Below are positions 26,281-35,512 of a DNA stretch of 54,677 bases, piece by piece (the first letter of the stretch is position 1; each line of letters starts with the position of its first letter). Where the stretch lies: assembly GCA_016784735.1 (NCBI GenBank), contig JADHUC010000025.1, positions 1-54,677 of the forward strand. The letters are read 5' to 3'. The position numbers and the translations under genes were made by a program. The notes under the pieces were generated by a model. That model was not told the origin of the DNA and made no database searches. It saw only the letters and a program-made list of their open reading frames with translations. Source of the DNA: Pirellulaceae bacterium. Its GTDB lineage: Bacteria > Planctomycetota > Planctomycetia > Pirellulales > Pirellulaceae.

Positions 26281-28603
26281 CCCAGACCATCGCGAGTTGC
26301 CGAACTTGTCAGAGCCCGAGGTTGCCGCCCTCGGGCAACTGGGAGAGTATCAACTACTGGAAATCCTGGGCGAGGGCGGCATGGGGATCGTCTACCGGGC
26401 ATTGCACACCGAGTTGGACCGGGTGGTGGCATTGAAGGTGCTGGCGGGGACGCGCACGGCGGACGAACAAACGGTCGAACGATTCAAACGGGAGATGAAA
26501 GCCGTCGGCCGGTTGGACCATCCCAATATCATACGCGCCCACGACGCCCGCCAGATCGAAGGCATCCGCGTCTTGGTAATGGAATATGTCGACGGGCTGG
26601 ACCTGGCCGAGTTGGTCGAGCGTCTCGGTCCGCTGCCGATCGCAGATGCATGCGAGCTGATTCGCCAGGCAGCGGTCGGTTTGCAGCACGCCCATGAGCA
26701 CGGGCTGGTTCATCGCGACATCAAGCCATCTAACCTGATGCTGGATTCAGGCTGGAGGCCAGAGACTGGAGGCCGAAGGGAAGAGCCATCCGAGCGACTT
26801 CCCTCTTCCCGTCCTCCAGTCTCCAGTCTCCAGCCTCCGGCCTCCCTCAAGATCCTCGATCTCGGACTCGCTCGGTTCCACGTCGGCTGGCCAGGCAGCG
26901 AGGAGATGACGGCGGCCGGTCAACTGATCGGGACGCCGGACTACATGGCCCCGGAGCAGGCTTCCGACAGCCACGCGGTGGACATTCGAGCGGACTTGTA
27001 CAGCCTGGGATGTACGCTCTACCATCTGCTCGCCGGGCGCGCCCCGTTCAGCGGGCCGGAGCATGAGAGTGCGTTCAGCAAAGTGGCCGCCCATCTGGAC
27101 GAGCCGATCCCGCCAATCCGGCAGTACCGTGAGGATGTGCCCGACGAACTGGTGACCGTCCTGGATCGGATGCTGGCCAAAGCACCTCACGAGCGATTTT
27201 CGAATCCCAGCGAGGTGGCCGACGCCTTGAGCCGGTCCACATCGGGAAGTGACTTGCCGGAACTGCTGGCGGATGCCGAGCGGATGCCCAGTTCGCGCAA
27301 GGAAAAGGCCGCACCCGTCCTGTGGGCACAGCAACGGGCAACGCCGATGGTGACGCAAACGCGCCGAGATCACGCGGCGCGGCGTGGGCGACGCTTCAAC
27401 CCGATCGAACTCTGCCGTCGTCGGCCGCTGGCTGCTGCTGGCACGGTGGGACTGCTGGCTATTGGCCTATTTCTCGCCATTCTGGTCATCCCGCGGCTAT
27501 CGGAAGACAATCGTGTGGACAGCGAAGACGGGAATGGCGGGGGTTCTGCCCAATCCCAAACTGAAAACGGATCAAGCCTGGCCTGGCCCTCCCCGGCACC
27601 AGGCAAGTTCGGCCCGCCCGTCAACGTTTTGGACCGTCCCCAATGGCAGGCAAAGATCATCTTGAGCTGGACAAAGGCAAACTTGGGGAAACCCGATTTG
27701 TGGCTTTTCAGCCCCAGCGGCACGAGGCCACGTCGCGTGACGGACGACCCGGCGTCGTTTGACCTCCAGCCGCAGTTTTCGCCAAACGGCCGGCGTATCG
27801 TCTTCCTTCGCACGCGTTCGCCCAATGCTGCCAGTGAGCTGTGGCTGTGCGACACCGACGGCAGCAACGCTCGGCGCTTAGTCGCCCCCAAAGACGCATC
27901 AGACCGTCTGCTGTCGCCGGTTTGGGTCTCCGATTCGCGAATCTACTTCGCGCGTGGCTCGAAAGCTGACCGGTCCGCGAATGGTGCGATCTGGCAAGTC
28001 GACGTGGATGCGGCGGAGCCGCGACTGGTGTTCCGTTTCCACGACGCGTTGGGACAGGATGGCGGGCTGGTGACCGACACTGCCCCTGACGGCCGTCATC
28101 TACTGGTCGTTGCTCGACAATCTGACGCTACGACTTCCGCCGACGTGTACATCACAGATTTGGACGGTAGTCTGGTTCAGGCCTTATGGGAGGATCCGGA
28201 CGACGATCATCGAGACGCCAGAGCTATCTGGTCTCCGGACGGTAAGAGGATTGCCTGGCAGCACGACTTCGAGCGAGGTTGCGGCGTCGGTCTGGCTCGC
28301 CTGCGGTCCGGCGGAGAATGGACGACACAACTGCAACCCGAGGTGACGGTGCCAATCATGCCAGTCGCTTGGACGCCGGACAGCCAGTATCTGCTGTGCG
28401 CCCGTGTGCGCCAGGGTTCCGGCAAGACGCCCAGTGCGACTCTGTTTCTGATGGACCAACGATTCGAGGCGGTGCGAGAGCTTTTCGACGTAGACGTCTG
28501 GTGGCAACAGCACTCCGGCCGGCTGGCCGACTGGGCGATCCTTCCAACCGAAGCCATCGCTCCGGCACGCGACGAGCCAATCCTCGACTCCCGCCGGCCC
28601 TAG
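26273..28603 (+). CDS. Membrane Ser/Thr protein kinase with TolB-like propeller sensor
   Basis: 776 residues from ATG 26273 (GGGAGGGA just upstream). PknB-like kinase domain (residues about 26-320): GEGGMGIVY loop 33-41, Lys55 in VALKVL, HRDIKPSNL at 147-155, DLG (variant of DFG) at 196-198, and GTPDYMAPEQA. About 30 residues (159-190) between the catalytic loop and DLG are encoded by an imperfect hairpin (26749-26842). One transmembrane helix (about 385-408, LAAAGTVGLLAIGLFLAILV) leads to an extracytoplasmic propeller with TolB-like strands (LQPQFSPNGRRIVFLRTR; IWSPDGKRIAWQHD). The kinase would sense a ligand outside and phosphorylate cytoplasmic targets, possibly the upstream ECF sigma factor. 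Confidence 0.92.
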   Translation: MSDPDHRELPNLSEPEVAALGQLGEYQLLEILGEGGMGIVYRALHTELDRVVALKVLAGTRTADEQTVERFKREMKAVGRLDHPNIIRAHDARQIEGIRVLVMEYVDGLDLAELVERLGPLPIADACELIRQAAVGLQHAHEHGLVHRDIKPSNLMLDSGWRPETGGRREEPSERLPSSRPPVSSLQPPASLKILDLGLARFHVGWPGSEEMTAAGQLIGTPDYMAPEQASDSHAVDIRADLYSLGCTLYHLLAGRAPFSGPEHESAFSKVAAHLDEPIPPIRQYREDVPDELVTVLDRMLAKAPHERFSNPSEVADALSRSTSGSDLPELLADAERMPSSRKEKAAPVLWAQQRATPMVTQTRRDHAARRGRRFNPIELCRRRPLAAAGTVGLLAIGLFLAILVIPRLSEDNRVDSEDGNGGGSAQSQTENGSSLAWPSPAPGKFGPPVNVLDRPQWQAKIILSWTKANLGKPDLWLFSPSGTRPRRVTDDPASFDLQPQFSPNGRRIVFLRTRSPNAASELWLCDTDGSNARRLVAPKDASDRLLSPVWVSDSRIYFARGSKADRSANGAIWQVDVDAAEPRLVFRFHDALGQDGGLVTDTAPDGRHLLVVARQSDATTSADVYITDLDGSLVQALWEDPDDDHRDARAIWSPDGKRIAWQHDFERGCGVGLARLRSGGEWTTQLQPEVTVPIMPVAWTPDSQYLLCARVRQGSGKTPSATLFLMDQRFEAVRELFDVDVWWQQHSGRLADWAILPTEAIAPARDEPILDSRRP
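26749..26842. repeat. Imperfect inverted repeat inserted in frame in kinase catalytic domain
   Basis: AGGCTGGAGGCCAGAGACTG... (26749-26784) and the reverse complement of 26797-26842 share most positions in the pattern GGCTGGAG-GACTGGAGG-GGGAAGAG. Its translation (GWRPETGGRREEPSERLPSS; RPPVSSLQPPA) is low-complexity and has no counterpart in ordinary kinases, where the HRDIKPSNLML strand runs directly to the KILDLGLA strand. Confidence 0.75.
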
Positions 28604-28620
28604 GAGCGTGTCTTCAAATT

Positions 28621-28694
28621 CGTACGATGGCCCTCCGAGGCCGTCGAAACATGAGGAGTCGGAAGAATCGACGGGCTCGGAGGCCCATCGTACG
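28621..28694. repeat. Long hairpin (27-bp arms)
   Basis: CGTACGATGGCCCTCCGAGG... (28621-28647) pairs with 28668-28694 at 25 of 27 positions, 17 bases after the kinase stop. Same architecture as the other hairpins of the window. Confidence 0.85.
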
Positions 28695-28743
28695 GCCGAA
28701 TCGCAGGTTTCTCGCAATATGATGACAGCTCGAAGAACAGAAG

Positions 28744-28820
28744 ACGCCCGCGGCACGCGCAAAACGCTCGTGCCGCGGGCGTGCGACTTGACGCGGCGTG
28801 CACTGCAAGCAACGCCGCGT
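28744..28820. terminator. Two consecutive GC-rich hairpins between convergent genes
   Basis: ACGCCCGCGGCACG / CGTGCCGCGGGCGT (28744-28757, 28769-28782) is a perfect 14-bp stem with an 11-base loop. A second stem, ACGCGGCGT / ACGCCGCGT, spans 28791-28820. They sit just downstream of the minus-strand RTX gene and could terminate transcription from either side, although T tracts are lacking. Confidence 0.6.
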
Positions 28821-28830
28821 GACGAAACGC

Positions 28831-31800
28831 CTAGGCGTGGAAGTTCTGCAAGAAGTCTTCGACGAAGGCAAACTTCGCGGGTAGGTTCGCCTGCATCCAG
28901 TCGTGGTTGGGGTCCACGTCGCCGGCGTCGGGAGCCTCGGGTTCACCGTAGAAGTATGCTTCGACACAGGTGGCCCAGTCCTCGACAGGGTGGGTCATCC
29001 CGTAGCCCTCGCAGAATTGATCGGGATTGTTCCAGTACCACCAGTCTTCGCCGTATGCGTTGGCGTGGCCCCAGCCGAGTTGGTCCGTGTGGTCGTCCTG
29101 GGTCCAGTTGGACAAGTCCAGGAAATCGTCCCAGTTGGGTTGCTCCTCGTCCCAGTTGTGCGCCAACTCATGCACGACCAGCCTGCCGCTGGTGCTGCTT
29201 AGGAAGGTGATCTCACCGTCACTGTTGAAGCCGCCAGCAGGCCCTTCGATGTACGTCCCGCGGATCAGGGTGCAGTGGGTGCCGTCCGACCGCTCGATGA
29301 GCGTGTCGGTGCCGTTGGCCTCGTGTAACAGCGCCACGGCATCGTCCACCTCTTCAAGCTCGGTCAAGGTCCACGAACCGGCGCCCCATTGCCACTCGAC
29401 GCCCTGCTGGTCATCGTACGCGTCGCCTGCACCGTCCACGACGAGAAAAGTGGCGTCCTGCTGAGTGTTGTATATAGTGGCCAACGACGAATCGGTGAAG
29501 TAGTATCGGTCGCTGTCGGCACCGCCGGCCGTGACGGCGTCTGGGCCTTCCAGGGCGAAGATGGCGTCGATGCCCGCCCGCCCGTACAGCGAGTCGCTGT
29601 CGGCGCCACCGACCAGACGGTCGTTGCCGGCACCGCCGTCGACGTAATCATTACCGTCTCCACCGTAAAGGTCGTCGCGCCCGTTCTTTCCGTACAGGGT
29701 GTCACTGCCATCTTCGCCGAAAATCAAATCGTCGCCCGATCCGCCGTCGATCTCATCGTTGCCGGCACCGCCCCAGATCTCGTCCGCGCCCTCCTGGCCG
29801 AAAATTGTGTCGCTGCCGTTGTAGCCGTCAAGAAAATCATCGCCCGAGCCGCCGTCGATGTAGTCGTCCTTCTCCTCGCCGTAGATGAAGTCATCGCCGT
29901 CTTCGCCCCACAGCCAATCGGCGCCATCGCCGCCGCGGATCAGGTCCGCGCCGTCGCCGCCGTAGATGTGGTCGGTCCCGTCCCCGCCGTCCAGCAACTC
30001 GTCGTCGCCATCGCCGCCCCAAATCCAGTCCAGCCCAAGCTCGCCGTGGATCTCGTCGACGCCGCCATCGCCCGTGATGTAGTCGTGGCCCTCGCCGCCG
30101 AAGATGGTGTCGTTATCGGCGCCGCCCAGGACCGTATCGTCGGCGCTGCCGGCCTCGATGTAGTCGTTGCCGTCCTCGCCCAGGATCAGATCTTCGCCGC
30201 TGCCTCCGCGAATGATATCGTCGTTCACACCTCCATGCAGTTCATCCGACCCGTCGTTGCCGTAGATCTCGTCTATGCCGGATCCGCCGTAGATAAGATC
30301 ATCGCCAGTGTCTCCCCACAGCTCGTCGCAATCATCCTCGCCGCGGATGGTGTCATCTCCCGCGCCGCCGTGCACGTCATCACAGCCCTCGCCGGCCCAA
30401 ATGAAGTCGTCACCGTCCTGGCCGTCGATGATGTCGCTGTCGGCCCCGCCGTGGATCGAGTCGTCTCCACCGCCGCCGTCGATCACGTCGTAGCCGTCGC
30501 CGCCGAAGATCCCGTCACCCGGAATGCCGACGTACCAGCCAATTCCGCCGATGTAGCACGAGGCCGCGGCCTTACCGAGATTGGCCGGCCAGTCATTCGC
30601 CGTGTGGACATGGCGTACCGGCTCCCTCCAATCATCGCTGGCTTCCTTGGCCTCGCCATCGGTCCCGTCCCAAACCGTTCCAGTCACCTCCGCGGGAGTA
30701 TCAGCGCTCCAGACGGACTTGTCCTGGCCGAACGCACCTACTTCCGCGTTGAATGCGAGCACATGGATGTACTCGTCCCCACCGTAGATCTCGTCATCGC
30801 CGGTCCCACCTTTGATCGTGTCGCCGCCGAGCCCGTTCTGATAGAACCACGTTTTACTCGGTACATTGCCGACGAAATATGAGCCGAGGAACTCGTCGCC
30901 GCCGCGAATCAGGTCGTCGCCGTCTTCGCCGTACAGCGTGTCGCGACCAGTTCCCCCATAGATATGGTCGTCGCCGGTGTAGCCGTAGATCTCATCGTTG
31001 CCGTCGCCCCCATACAGGGCATCGTTTCCGACGCCGCCGTAGATGACATCGTCGCCGCCGCCGCCCCAGATCTCGTCATCGACGGTCAGCTCCCACAGGA
31101 TTTCGCTCGGAACGGCCGGCTCGTAGGCCCCCGGATCAAACAAGGCATATTGACCCTCGTCAAGGAGATCGGGGCCCGCGTCCGCATCCCCCCAAACCAT
31201 GTTTGGCGCATGCATCACTGGCTCGGCGGCGAATGTCGCCGCCGCCAACGTGTCCCAGACGCCGACCATCGTCTGCCATACGGCTGGCTCGAACGCCCAA
31301 AGCGCCGGAGCCTGACCGTCGTCGCCATAGAGGACGTCTTCGCCATCGCCGCCCCAGATGTCATCTCTGCCTTCGCCGCCGCGAGCCGTATCGTCGCCAG
31401 CCAGACCGTAGATCGTGTCGTTCCCGTCGCCGCCATACAGGTAGTCGTCGCCGTTTCCGCCGTCCAACAAGTCGTCGCCTGCCAGGCCGTGTAGAGTGTC
31501 GTCGCCGTCCCCTCCGTACAGACTGTCGTCCCCGTTGCCACCGTCCAGCAGATCATCGTCAGCTTCACCCTGGAGTTGGTCGTCACCATCGCCACCGTAC
31601 AGCACGTCGCTGCCCTCGTAACCCTCCATGTAGTCCCCACCCGCCCCGCCGTCCATCACGTCGTCGCCATAGCTGCCGTACAGAGCATCGTTGCCCTCGC
31701 CACCGTAGAGGGCGTCGTCGCCGTGATGGCCCAGCACGATGTCGTCGCCGTTACGCCCGCGGACAAGGTCGTTCCCTCCGCCGCCGTCCAGGAAGTCGTT

Positions 31801-32211
31801 GCCGTCCCCGCCGTCCAAGAAATCATCGGCGCTGTCTGCCAACAAGACATCGTCCCCGGCATGTCCCCAAGCCCCAAGCGGTACGGCACCGATCATTTCG
31901 ATCGCATCGTCGCCTTGATATCCGAAGGCCCGGACGGCGTTGACCGGTTGCGAGACATGCTCCGTGTTCCCGTTCAGCGTCACGGCCAGGTAGCTGCCGC
32001 CGGTGTCTTCAATGACGATGCTGTCGTCGCCCGTCGTACCGTGGATATAGAGGACGTCGTTAACGAGCGTCATCGGGTCCCCGGCGGCAAGCAGGCACCG
32101 GTCCTCAAGCCGCTCGACGACAGCCATCCTCCGCCTGGCCCGTAGCCGTTTGCCATGTCGGTTCTTCCTGCTCCGATTGAACTTCCGATTCGATTTCTTC
32201 TGGCGTTTCAT
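28831..32211 (-). CDS. Secreted RTX (Ca-binding repeat) protein with LEPR-xLL N-terminus and HExxH metallopeptidase-like C-terminus
   Basis: 1126 residues from ATG 32211 (AGAGGTGACAAG upstream); the GTG at 32274 is less likely. The N-terminus is very basic (KRQKKSNRKFNRSRKNR), followed by VVERLEDRCLLA, the planctomycete LEPR-xLL export-associated motif. Residues about 100-900 are dominated by nonapeptides of the type GGDGNDxLxG, the RTX calcium-binding beta-roll, interrupted by two non-repetitive segments. The end has VVHELAHNWDE (His1014, Glu1015, His1018) and about 60 residues later HPVEDWATCVEAYF, which fits the P-x-E-D-[WF]-A third-ligand motif of gluzincin-type zinc peptidases. I infer a surface or secreted calcium-dependent metallopeptidase; the proteolytic activity is unproven. 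The preceding minus-strand gene (32289-32606) is 77 bases away. Confidence 0.9.
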   Translation of the reverse strand: MKRQKKSNRKFNRSRKNRHGKRLRARRRMAVVERLEDRCLLAAGDPMTLVNDVLYIHGTTGDDSIVIEDTGGSYLAVTLNGNTEHVSQPVNAVRAFGYQGDDAIEMIGAVPLGAWGHAGDDVLLADSADDFLDGGDGNDFLDGGGGNDLVRGRNGDDIVLGHHGDDALYGGEGNDALYGSYGDDVMDGGAGGDYMEGYEGSDVLYGGDGDDQLQGEADDDLLDGGNGDDSLYGGDGDDTLHGLAGDDLLDGGNGDDYLYGGDGNDTIYGLAGDDTARGGEGRDDIWGGDGEDVLYGDDGQAPALWAFEPAVWQTMVGVWDTLAAATFAAEPVMHAPNMVWGDADAGPDLLDEGQYALFDPGAYEPAVPSEILWELTVDDEIWGGGGDDVIYGGVGNDALYGGDGNDEIYGYTGDDHIYGGTGRDTLYGEDGDDLIRGGDEFLGSYFVGNVPSKTWFYQNGLGGDTIKGGTGDDEIYGGDEYIHVLAFNAEVGAFGQDKSVWSADTPAEVTGTVWDGTDGEAKEASDDWREPVRHVHTANDWPANLGKAAASCYIGGIGWYVGIPGDGIFGGDGYDVIDGGGGDDSIHGGADSDIIDGQDGDDFIWAGEGCDDVHGGAGDDTIRGEDDCDELWGDTGDDLIYGGSGIDEIYGNDGSDELHGGVNDDIIRGGSGEDLILGEDGNDYIEAGSADDTVLGGADNDTIFGGEGHDYITGDGGVDEIHGELGLDWIWGGDGDDELLDGGDGTDHIYGGDGADLIRGGDGADWLWGEDGDDFIYGEEKDDYIDGGSGDDFLDGYNGSDTIFGQEGADEIWGGAGNDEIDGGSGDDLIFGEDGSDTLYGKNGRDDLYGGDGNDYVDGGAGNDRLVGGADSDSLYGRAGIDAIFALEGPDAVTAGGADSDRYYFTDSSLATIYNTQQDATFLVVDGAGDAYDDQQGVEWQWGAGSWTLTELEEVDDAVALLHEANGTDTLIERSDGTHCTLIRGTYIEGPAGGFNSDGEITFLSSTSGRLVVHELAHNWDEEQPNWDDFLDLSNWTQDDHTDQLGWGHANAYGEDWWYWNNPDQFCEGYGMTHPVEDWATCVEAYFYGEPEAPDAGDVDPNHDWMQANLPAKFAFVEDFLQNFHA

Positions 32212-32288
32212 CTTCTTGTCACCTCTGTCCCAAGGGCTGTCGCTGGTTCGAAAACTGTTGTTCAATGCCTCCACTCGGCTGCCTCGGG

Positions 32289-32606
32289 CTACCGCCAGAT
32301 CCCGAGGATGTACATGAGTTCGATCATTTCAGGGCACAATTCGCCCTTCTCGACTTTGAACTCGTCCTCCACCGTTTGTCGGGTCGCCCTCTTTTTCCCG
32401 TTGGAGCGCAAATCGTTTGTCATTCCCAGAGGCGTGCCTCCGAGGCCACCATGGACACGCGGTTCGACAACGGGACCTCTGCTGAAAGGCCCTTGGGCCA
32501 CGATGCCAAGTGGGCAACTCCCAAGACCGGCGTAGACGCTCGGTGTGAAACCGGCCACTGAACTTGCAAGCATCGCCACAGCCAGTGTTTTGCGGAACAT
32601 TCTCAT
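32289..32606 (-). CDS. Small secreted protein upstream of RTX gene
   Basis: 105 residues from ATG 32606, preceded by GGAGGT. A signal peptide is clear (RMFRKTLAVAMLASSVAGFT, cleavage likely after VYAG). The mature part is short: Gly/Pro-rich (GIVAQGPFSRGPVVEPRVHG), basic (RSNGKKRATRQTVEDEFKVE) and ends CPEMIELMYILGIWR. It has two cysteines. I do not recognise the family. Placement 77 bases upstream of the RTX protein in the same direction suggests co-expression; it could be an inhibitor, chaperone or surface partner, but this is inference. Confidence 0.72.
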   Translation of the reverse strand: MRMFRKTLAVAMLASSVAGFTPSVYAGLGSCPLGIVAQGPFSRGPVVEPRVHGGLGGTPLGMTNDLRSNGKKRATRQTVEDEFKVEKGELCPEMIELMYILGIWR

Positions 32607-32778
32607 TTTGTGTACCTCCGTACGGTCAGATTTCGTTCGTCGGCCGGCTGTCCGCACACGCGGGTTCTCAGCCGGTCCACAGCTCACACGAGTTTGCCGC
32701 TCGATAGTGTCTACGGAGGACGCGCGAGAATCCTGCGCAGGTATCAGGAAAAACTCCGGACTCCACGCGTGACGAAGT

Positions 32779-33824
32779 TCACTGTCCCTGTGAGCATCCA
32801 GGCTGAACCCAATAGATTGGGTTGTGCAGAACTTCCTGGTTGTCCTTACCGCTGTGTCCGGAGGTGTAGATCAGCCCGGGCCTGGCGATGCGGTTGTGGC
32901 CCGTGGGGCGATCGAGGCTTCGAGCGGTAGCTGCCGTTTGGAACCGTACGCCAGATGCGGTGTGCCGGTTGGATCGACGCCAATCGAGCCGCAGCACAGG
33001 CCGCCCTTGAGCAAATGTTCCACCACCGTGACCGTCTCGGCCGTGGCCGGAAGATCAACCGGCGAGCCGTCATGTCGCTGCCAGGTCTTTCCGGAGTCGG
33101 GGCTCTTGAGGTAGCCGATCGTGTGGCTTCGGAGCGGCCTGCCGTCGGAGATGACGCAGAACAAGTGCAGCGTTCGGTGATCCGGACCCCAGGCCAGGGA
33201 CTGATGGAAATGGGCGTAACCCGCCGCGTCGGCGCGCACCAGAGCCACGGGGCTCTGCCAGTCCTTTTCCGGTGGTTTAGCGTACAGATTCGTAACTCAT
33301 TGCGGCCCGCCACTTTCGCGACAGGCCAGGTACAGGGTGTCATCGCGCCCGCACACCGGGCTGGGATACGTGCAGCGTTTTCCGAACGATACTTCGTTCG
33401 TCCACTCCGACGCGTCGTTGGGACGGGTCGAGCGTCGGTAGCGGAACGAATGATGGTGGGGATAATACACGGCGTGCAGAAAGCCCTTGCTGTCCACCGT
33501 TAACGCCGGCCCACCGTGATTGTCGAAGGCATCGCCAACGGTGTATTTCGGTGACCAATGCCCGCTGGCGCGGTTCAGGGTACGCACCCGCACTTTGAAT
33601 CCTTCGTTGTCGGAATCAAGCCAGCCGACATGAGTCTTGCCATCAACCGTGACGATCTTGTTAGCCGCCGGATGCGCCGTGGCGGCGCTGCAACCCGTGG
33701 TCGAAAGCAAGAAGCCCGTCTCGGGATTCAGTGGTTCCGCCAGAACGTCCGAAACGGTGCCTCCCCACGAAATCGCACCGGCAGCACCAACGCCCAGAGT
33801 TGCCAAGAAGTCGCGCCGCCGCAT
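32779..33824 (-). pseudogene. Broken Tat-exported BNR/sialidase-like protein
   Basis: The gene starts at 33824 with a twin-arginine signal (RRRDFLATLGVGAAGAIS). BNR-type propeller strands follow (GPALTVDSKGFLHAVYYPHH; YPSPVCGRDDTLYLACRE). An in-frame TGA stops translation at 33297 (GGPQ-stop), after which the same frame continues with propeller sequence (VTNLYAKPPEKDWQ; LHLFCVISDGRPLRSHTIGY; SPDSGKTWQRHDG). Near 32880-32940 the frame is lost a second time: the coding signal shifts to another frame ending IARPGLIYTSGHSGKDNQ and then WVQPGCSQGQ-stop at 32779. Two separate lesions make decay more likely than a sequencing error. It sits 18 bases after the glycosidase-like gene in a common minus-strand operon. 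Confidence 0.8.
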
Positions 33825-33842
33825 TTCGATTCTCCGTGTTGC

Positions 33843-35288
33843 TCACTCGGCAAACCGAATCGAATATAGATCCGCGTCGCTCAACACAAAACGAAGACGT
33901 ACGGGCTTTCCGGCCAACTGGGTGACATCTTCGACGCCTTTCCAACGCACGGTGTCGTCGATTCGGTCGCCGATGATTTCCTGGCAATCTGCAAGGGCGA
34001 ACCCTTCGATCGGTTGGCCGTCGGGCGTTTGAAGTTCAACTCGCAGACTGCCGGCTGCAGAAGTCGCATAGTTCACCGTGAGCCGACTTCCCGAAAACGT
34101 CAACGGTTTCGTAATCAGCTCGCCGCCCGAGTAGGGGCCTCGGACTGACACAAAGCCGTCGGGCCGCAACGTGTAACGCCGCAAATGGACGGTCGGGTAG
34201 CCGGAGTTGTGCTTGATGTATAGTGACAATTCGTTGGGGCCCGTCTCGACAATGCCGCGAGCCGCGTAGTTCGCGCGCGATGTCCAGTTGCGAAGGTCGA
34301 GTCCCGGTCGAATGAACGCTTCGAGAAACGTCCGTTTCATTTCCGATCCGCCGCGCGCCGAACACAGTAGAATATCGGTGCAGTCGTTTGCGTAGTTCCA
34401 CTTCGTCGGTGTTCCGATTTGCTGAGCCTCTTCCTCGGTCACCACGCGACGGCCTGGGAAAAACCGTGTTGGCAATCCGAGATAGATGTGCGGCGCGCGG
34501 ATGTATGGGTGAATCTGGTTCGTGTAAAGGTGTTGACGCGGTTTGCCGTCGAGTTCCAGGTCGACCGGATCCGTCCAGTTGATGAAGTCCGTCGACGTCG
34601 TGCGGGCGATCCAACGGGTACCGTCGCGGAAGACGCGGAAGTAACAGACGTATTGCTGCTCGCTGTCTGACCAGAACGCATTGTTCTGCGAATCAAACGC
34701 GCCTTTTGTGATCACCGGTTCCTTCTGCAACTCCGTCCAGCGAATTCCGTCGGGCGAAACGAACGCGATCAGTCCGGGAGCGCCCGTGCCGCCAAGGGCC
34801 TTGTAACGCTGGTCGGCCGGAGCATCGGGATTCGTGTCAACGAACGGCGCGAAATTGTGGCAGCCCCGGTGTCGTGCAAGGACCACGTTGTTGTCCTTGG
34901 TGCCCTGGACCTCGAAGAGCCCGAGCTTCGGTTTTGTCCAGTGAATCCCGCCTTTGCTTTCTGCCACACAAGTGACTTCCGTGTCCAGCGCATGCCTTGC
35001 AGCCGGCATGCCTCGGTAATAGAGCCGGAAGACATCGCCCGCCTTCAATATCGTCGTGTAACCACTGTACAGGCCCTCCCAGGGCTGATCGAATTTCACC
35101 GAAATCTCACGCGGTTGGGGTGCGTGAAGCGTCAGCCGGGCCTCCTTGAGCTGGTCAATCAGACGCCCATCAACAAACAGCTCACGGCGGGTACCGATGT
35201 CGACAGCGTCGTCAGCCCCAACAACTTGAGGGCACAAGGTCAACAGTAGCAGTAGACAGTTCGCCGCAGTAGTAATAGTCCTTGCCAT
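33843..35288 (-). CDS. Secreted five-bladed propeller glycosidase-like protein (GH43/GH32-like fold)
   Basis: 481 residues with a signal peptide (ARTITTAANCLLLLLTLCPQ). The body reads as a five-bladed beta-propeller as in GH32/43/68 and related enzymes: VDIGTRRELFVDGRLID, LYSGYTTILKAGDVFRLYYRG, VAESKGGIHWTKPKLG, LIAFVSPDGIRWTELQ, AFWSDSEQQYVCYFRVFRDG. Acidic residues of an active site cannot be assigned with certainty. The C-terminus (SLRVELQTPDGQPIEGFALA; LAGKPVRLRFVLSDADLYSI) is a small beta domain. The family is common in planctomycetes as a hypothetical glycoside hydrolase. AAAGGGATG lies before the ATG. It is first in the minus-strand set of 28831-35288 and divergent from a sigma factor gene; the 224-base region between holds both promoters, which I cannot place. 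Confidence 0.8.
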   Translation of the reverse strand: MARTITTAANCLLLLLTLCPQVVGADDAVDIGTRRELFVDGRLIDQLKEARLTLHAPQPREISVKFDQPWEGLYSGYTTILKAGDVFRLYYRGMPAARHALDTEVTCVAESKGGIHWTKPKLGLFEVQGTKDNNVVLARHRGCHNFAPFVDTNPDAPADQRYKALGGTGAPGLIAFVSPDGIRWTELQKEPVITKGAFDSQNNAFWSDSEQQYVCYFRVFRDGTRWIARTTSTDFINWTDPVDLELDGKPRQHLYTNQIHPYIRAPHIYLGLPTRFFPGRRVVTEEEAQQIGTPTKWNYANDCTDILLCSARGGSEMKRTFLEAFIRPGLDLRNWTSRANYAARGIVETGPNELSLYIKHNSGYPTVHLRRYTLRPDGFVSVRGPYSGGELITKPLTFSGSRLTVNYATSAAGSLRVELQTPDGQPIEGFALADCQEIIGDRIDDTVRWKGVEDVTQLAGKPVRLRFVLSDADLYSIRFAE

Positions 35289-35512
35289 GTTTCATCCCTT
35301 TCGCATTAGTACCAGAAAGCACAATCAGTCTAGTTCCGGGCGAATCGCGCCACAATTCCTCACCGGCCTGTTTTGAGAATTGGCCATCGGGGCGCTTTGA
35401 CAAAACGACAAGAAAACTCAGGCAGTTCTGTGGATAGGCGGCCTTGAATTCCGTTTGTACTAATACGGGGCTTTTGTGTTTTCTACCGGGCGTTTGGCGA
35501 GGAAAGGGGTGC

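Noticed and set aside
29389..30882. 497-residue plus-strand open frame opposite the RTX gene
   Set aside because: It is the antisense shadow of the RTX repeats; the valine/alanine-rich product has no start signal or domain.
28831..32211. Tandem DNA periodicity in the RTX gene as a CRISPR or satellite array
   Set aside because: The repetition follows the GGxGxDxLx protein code with variable spacing and no spacers, so it is coding.
33295..33299. In-frame TGA as selenocysteine or programmed read-through
   Set aside because: No active-site context and a second frame change follows, so simple pseudogenisation is more likely.
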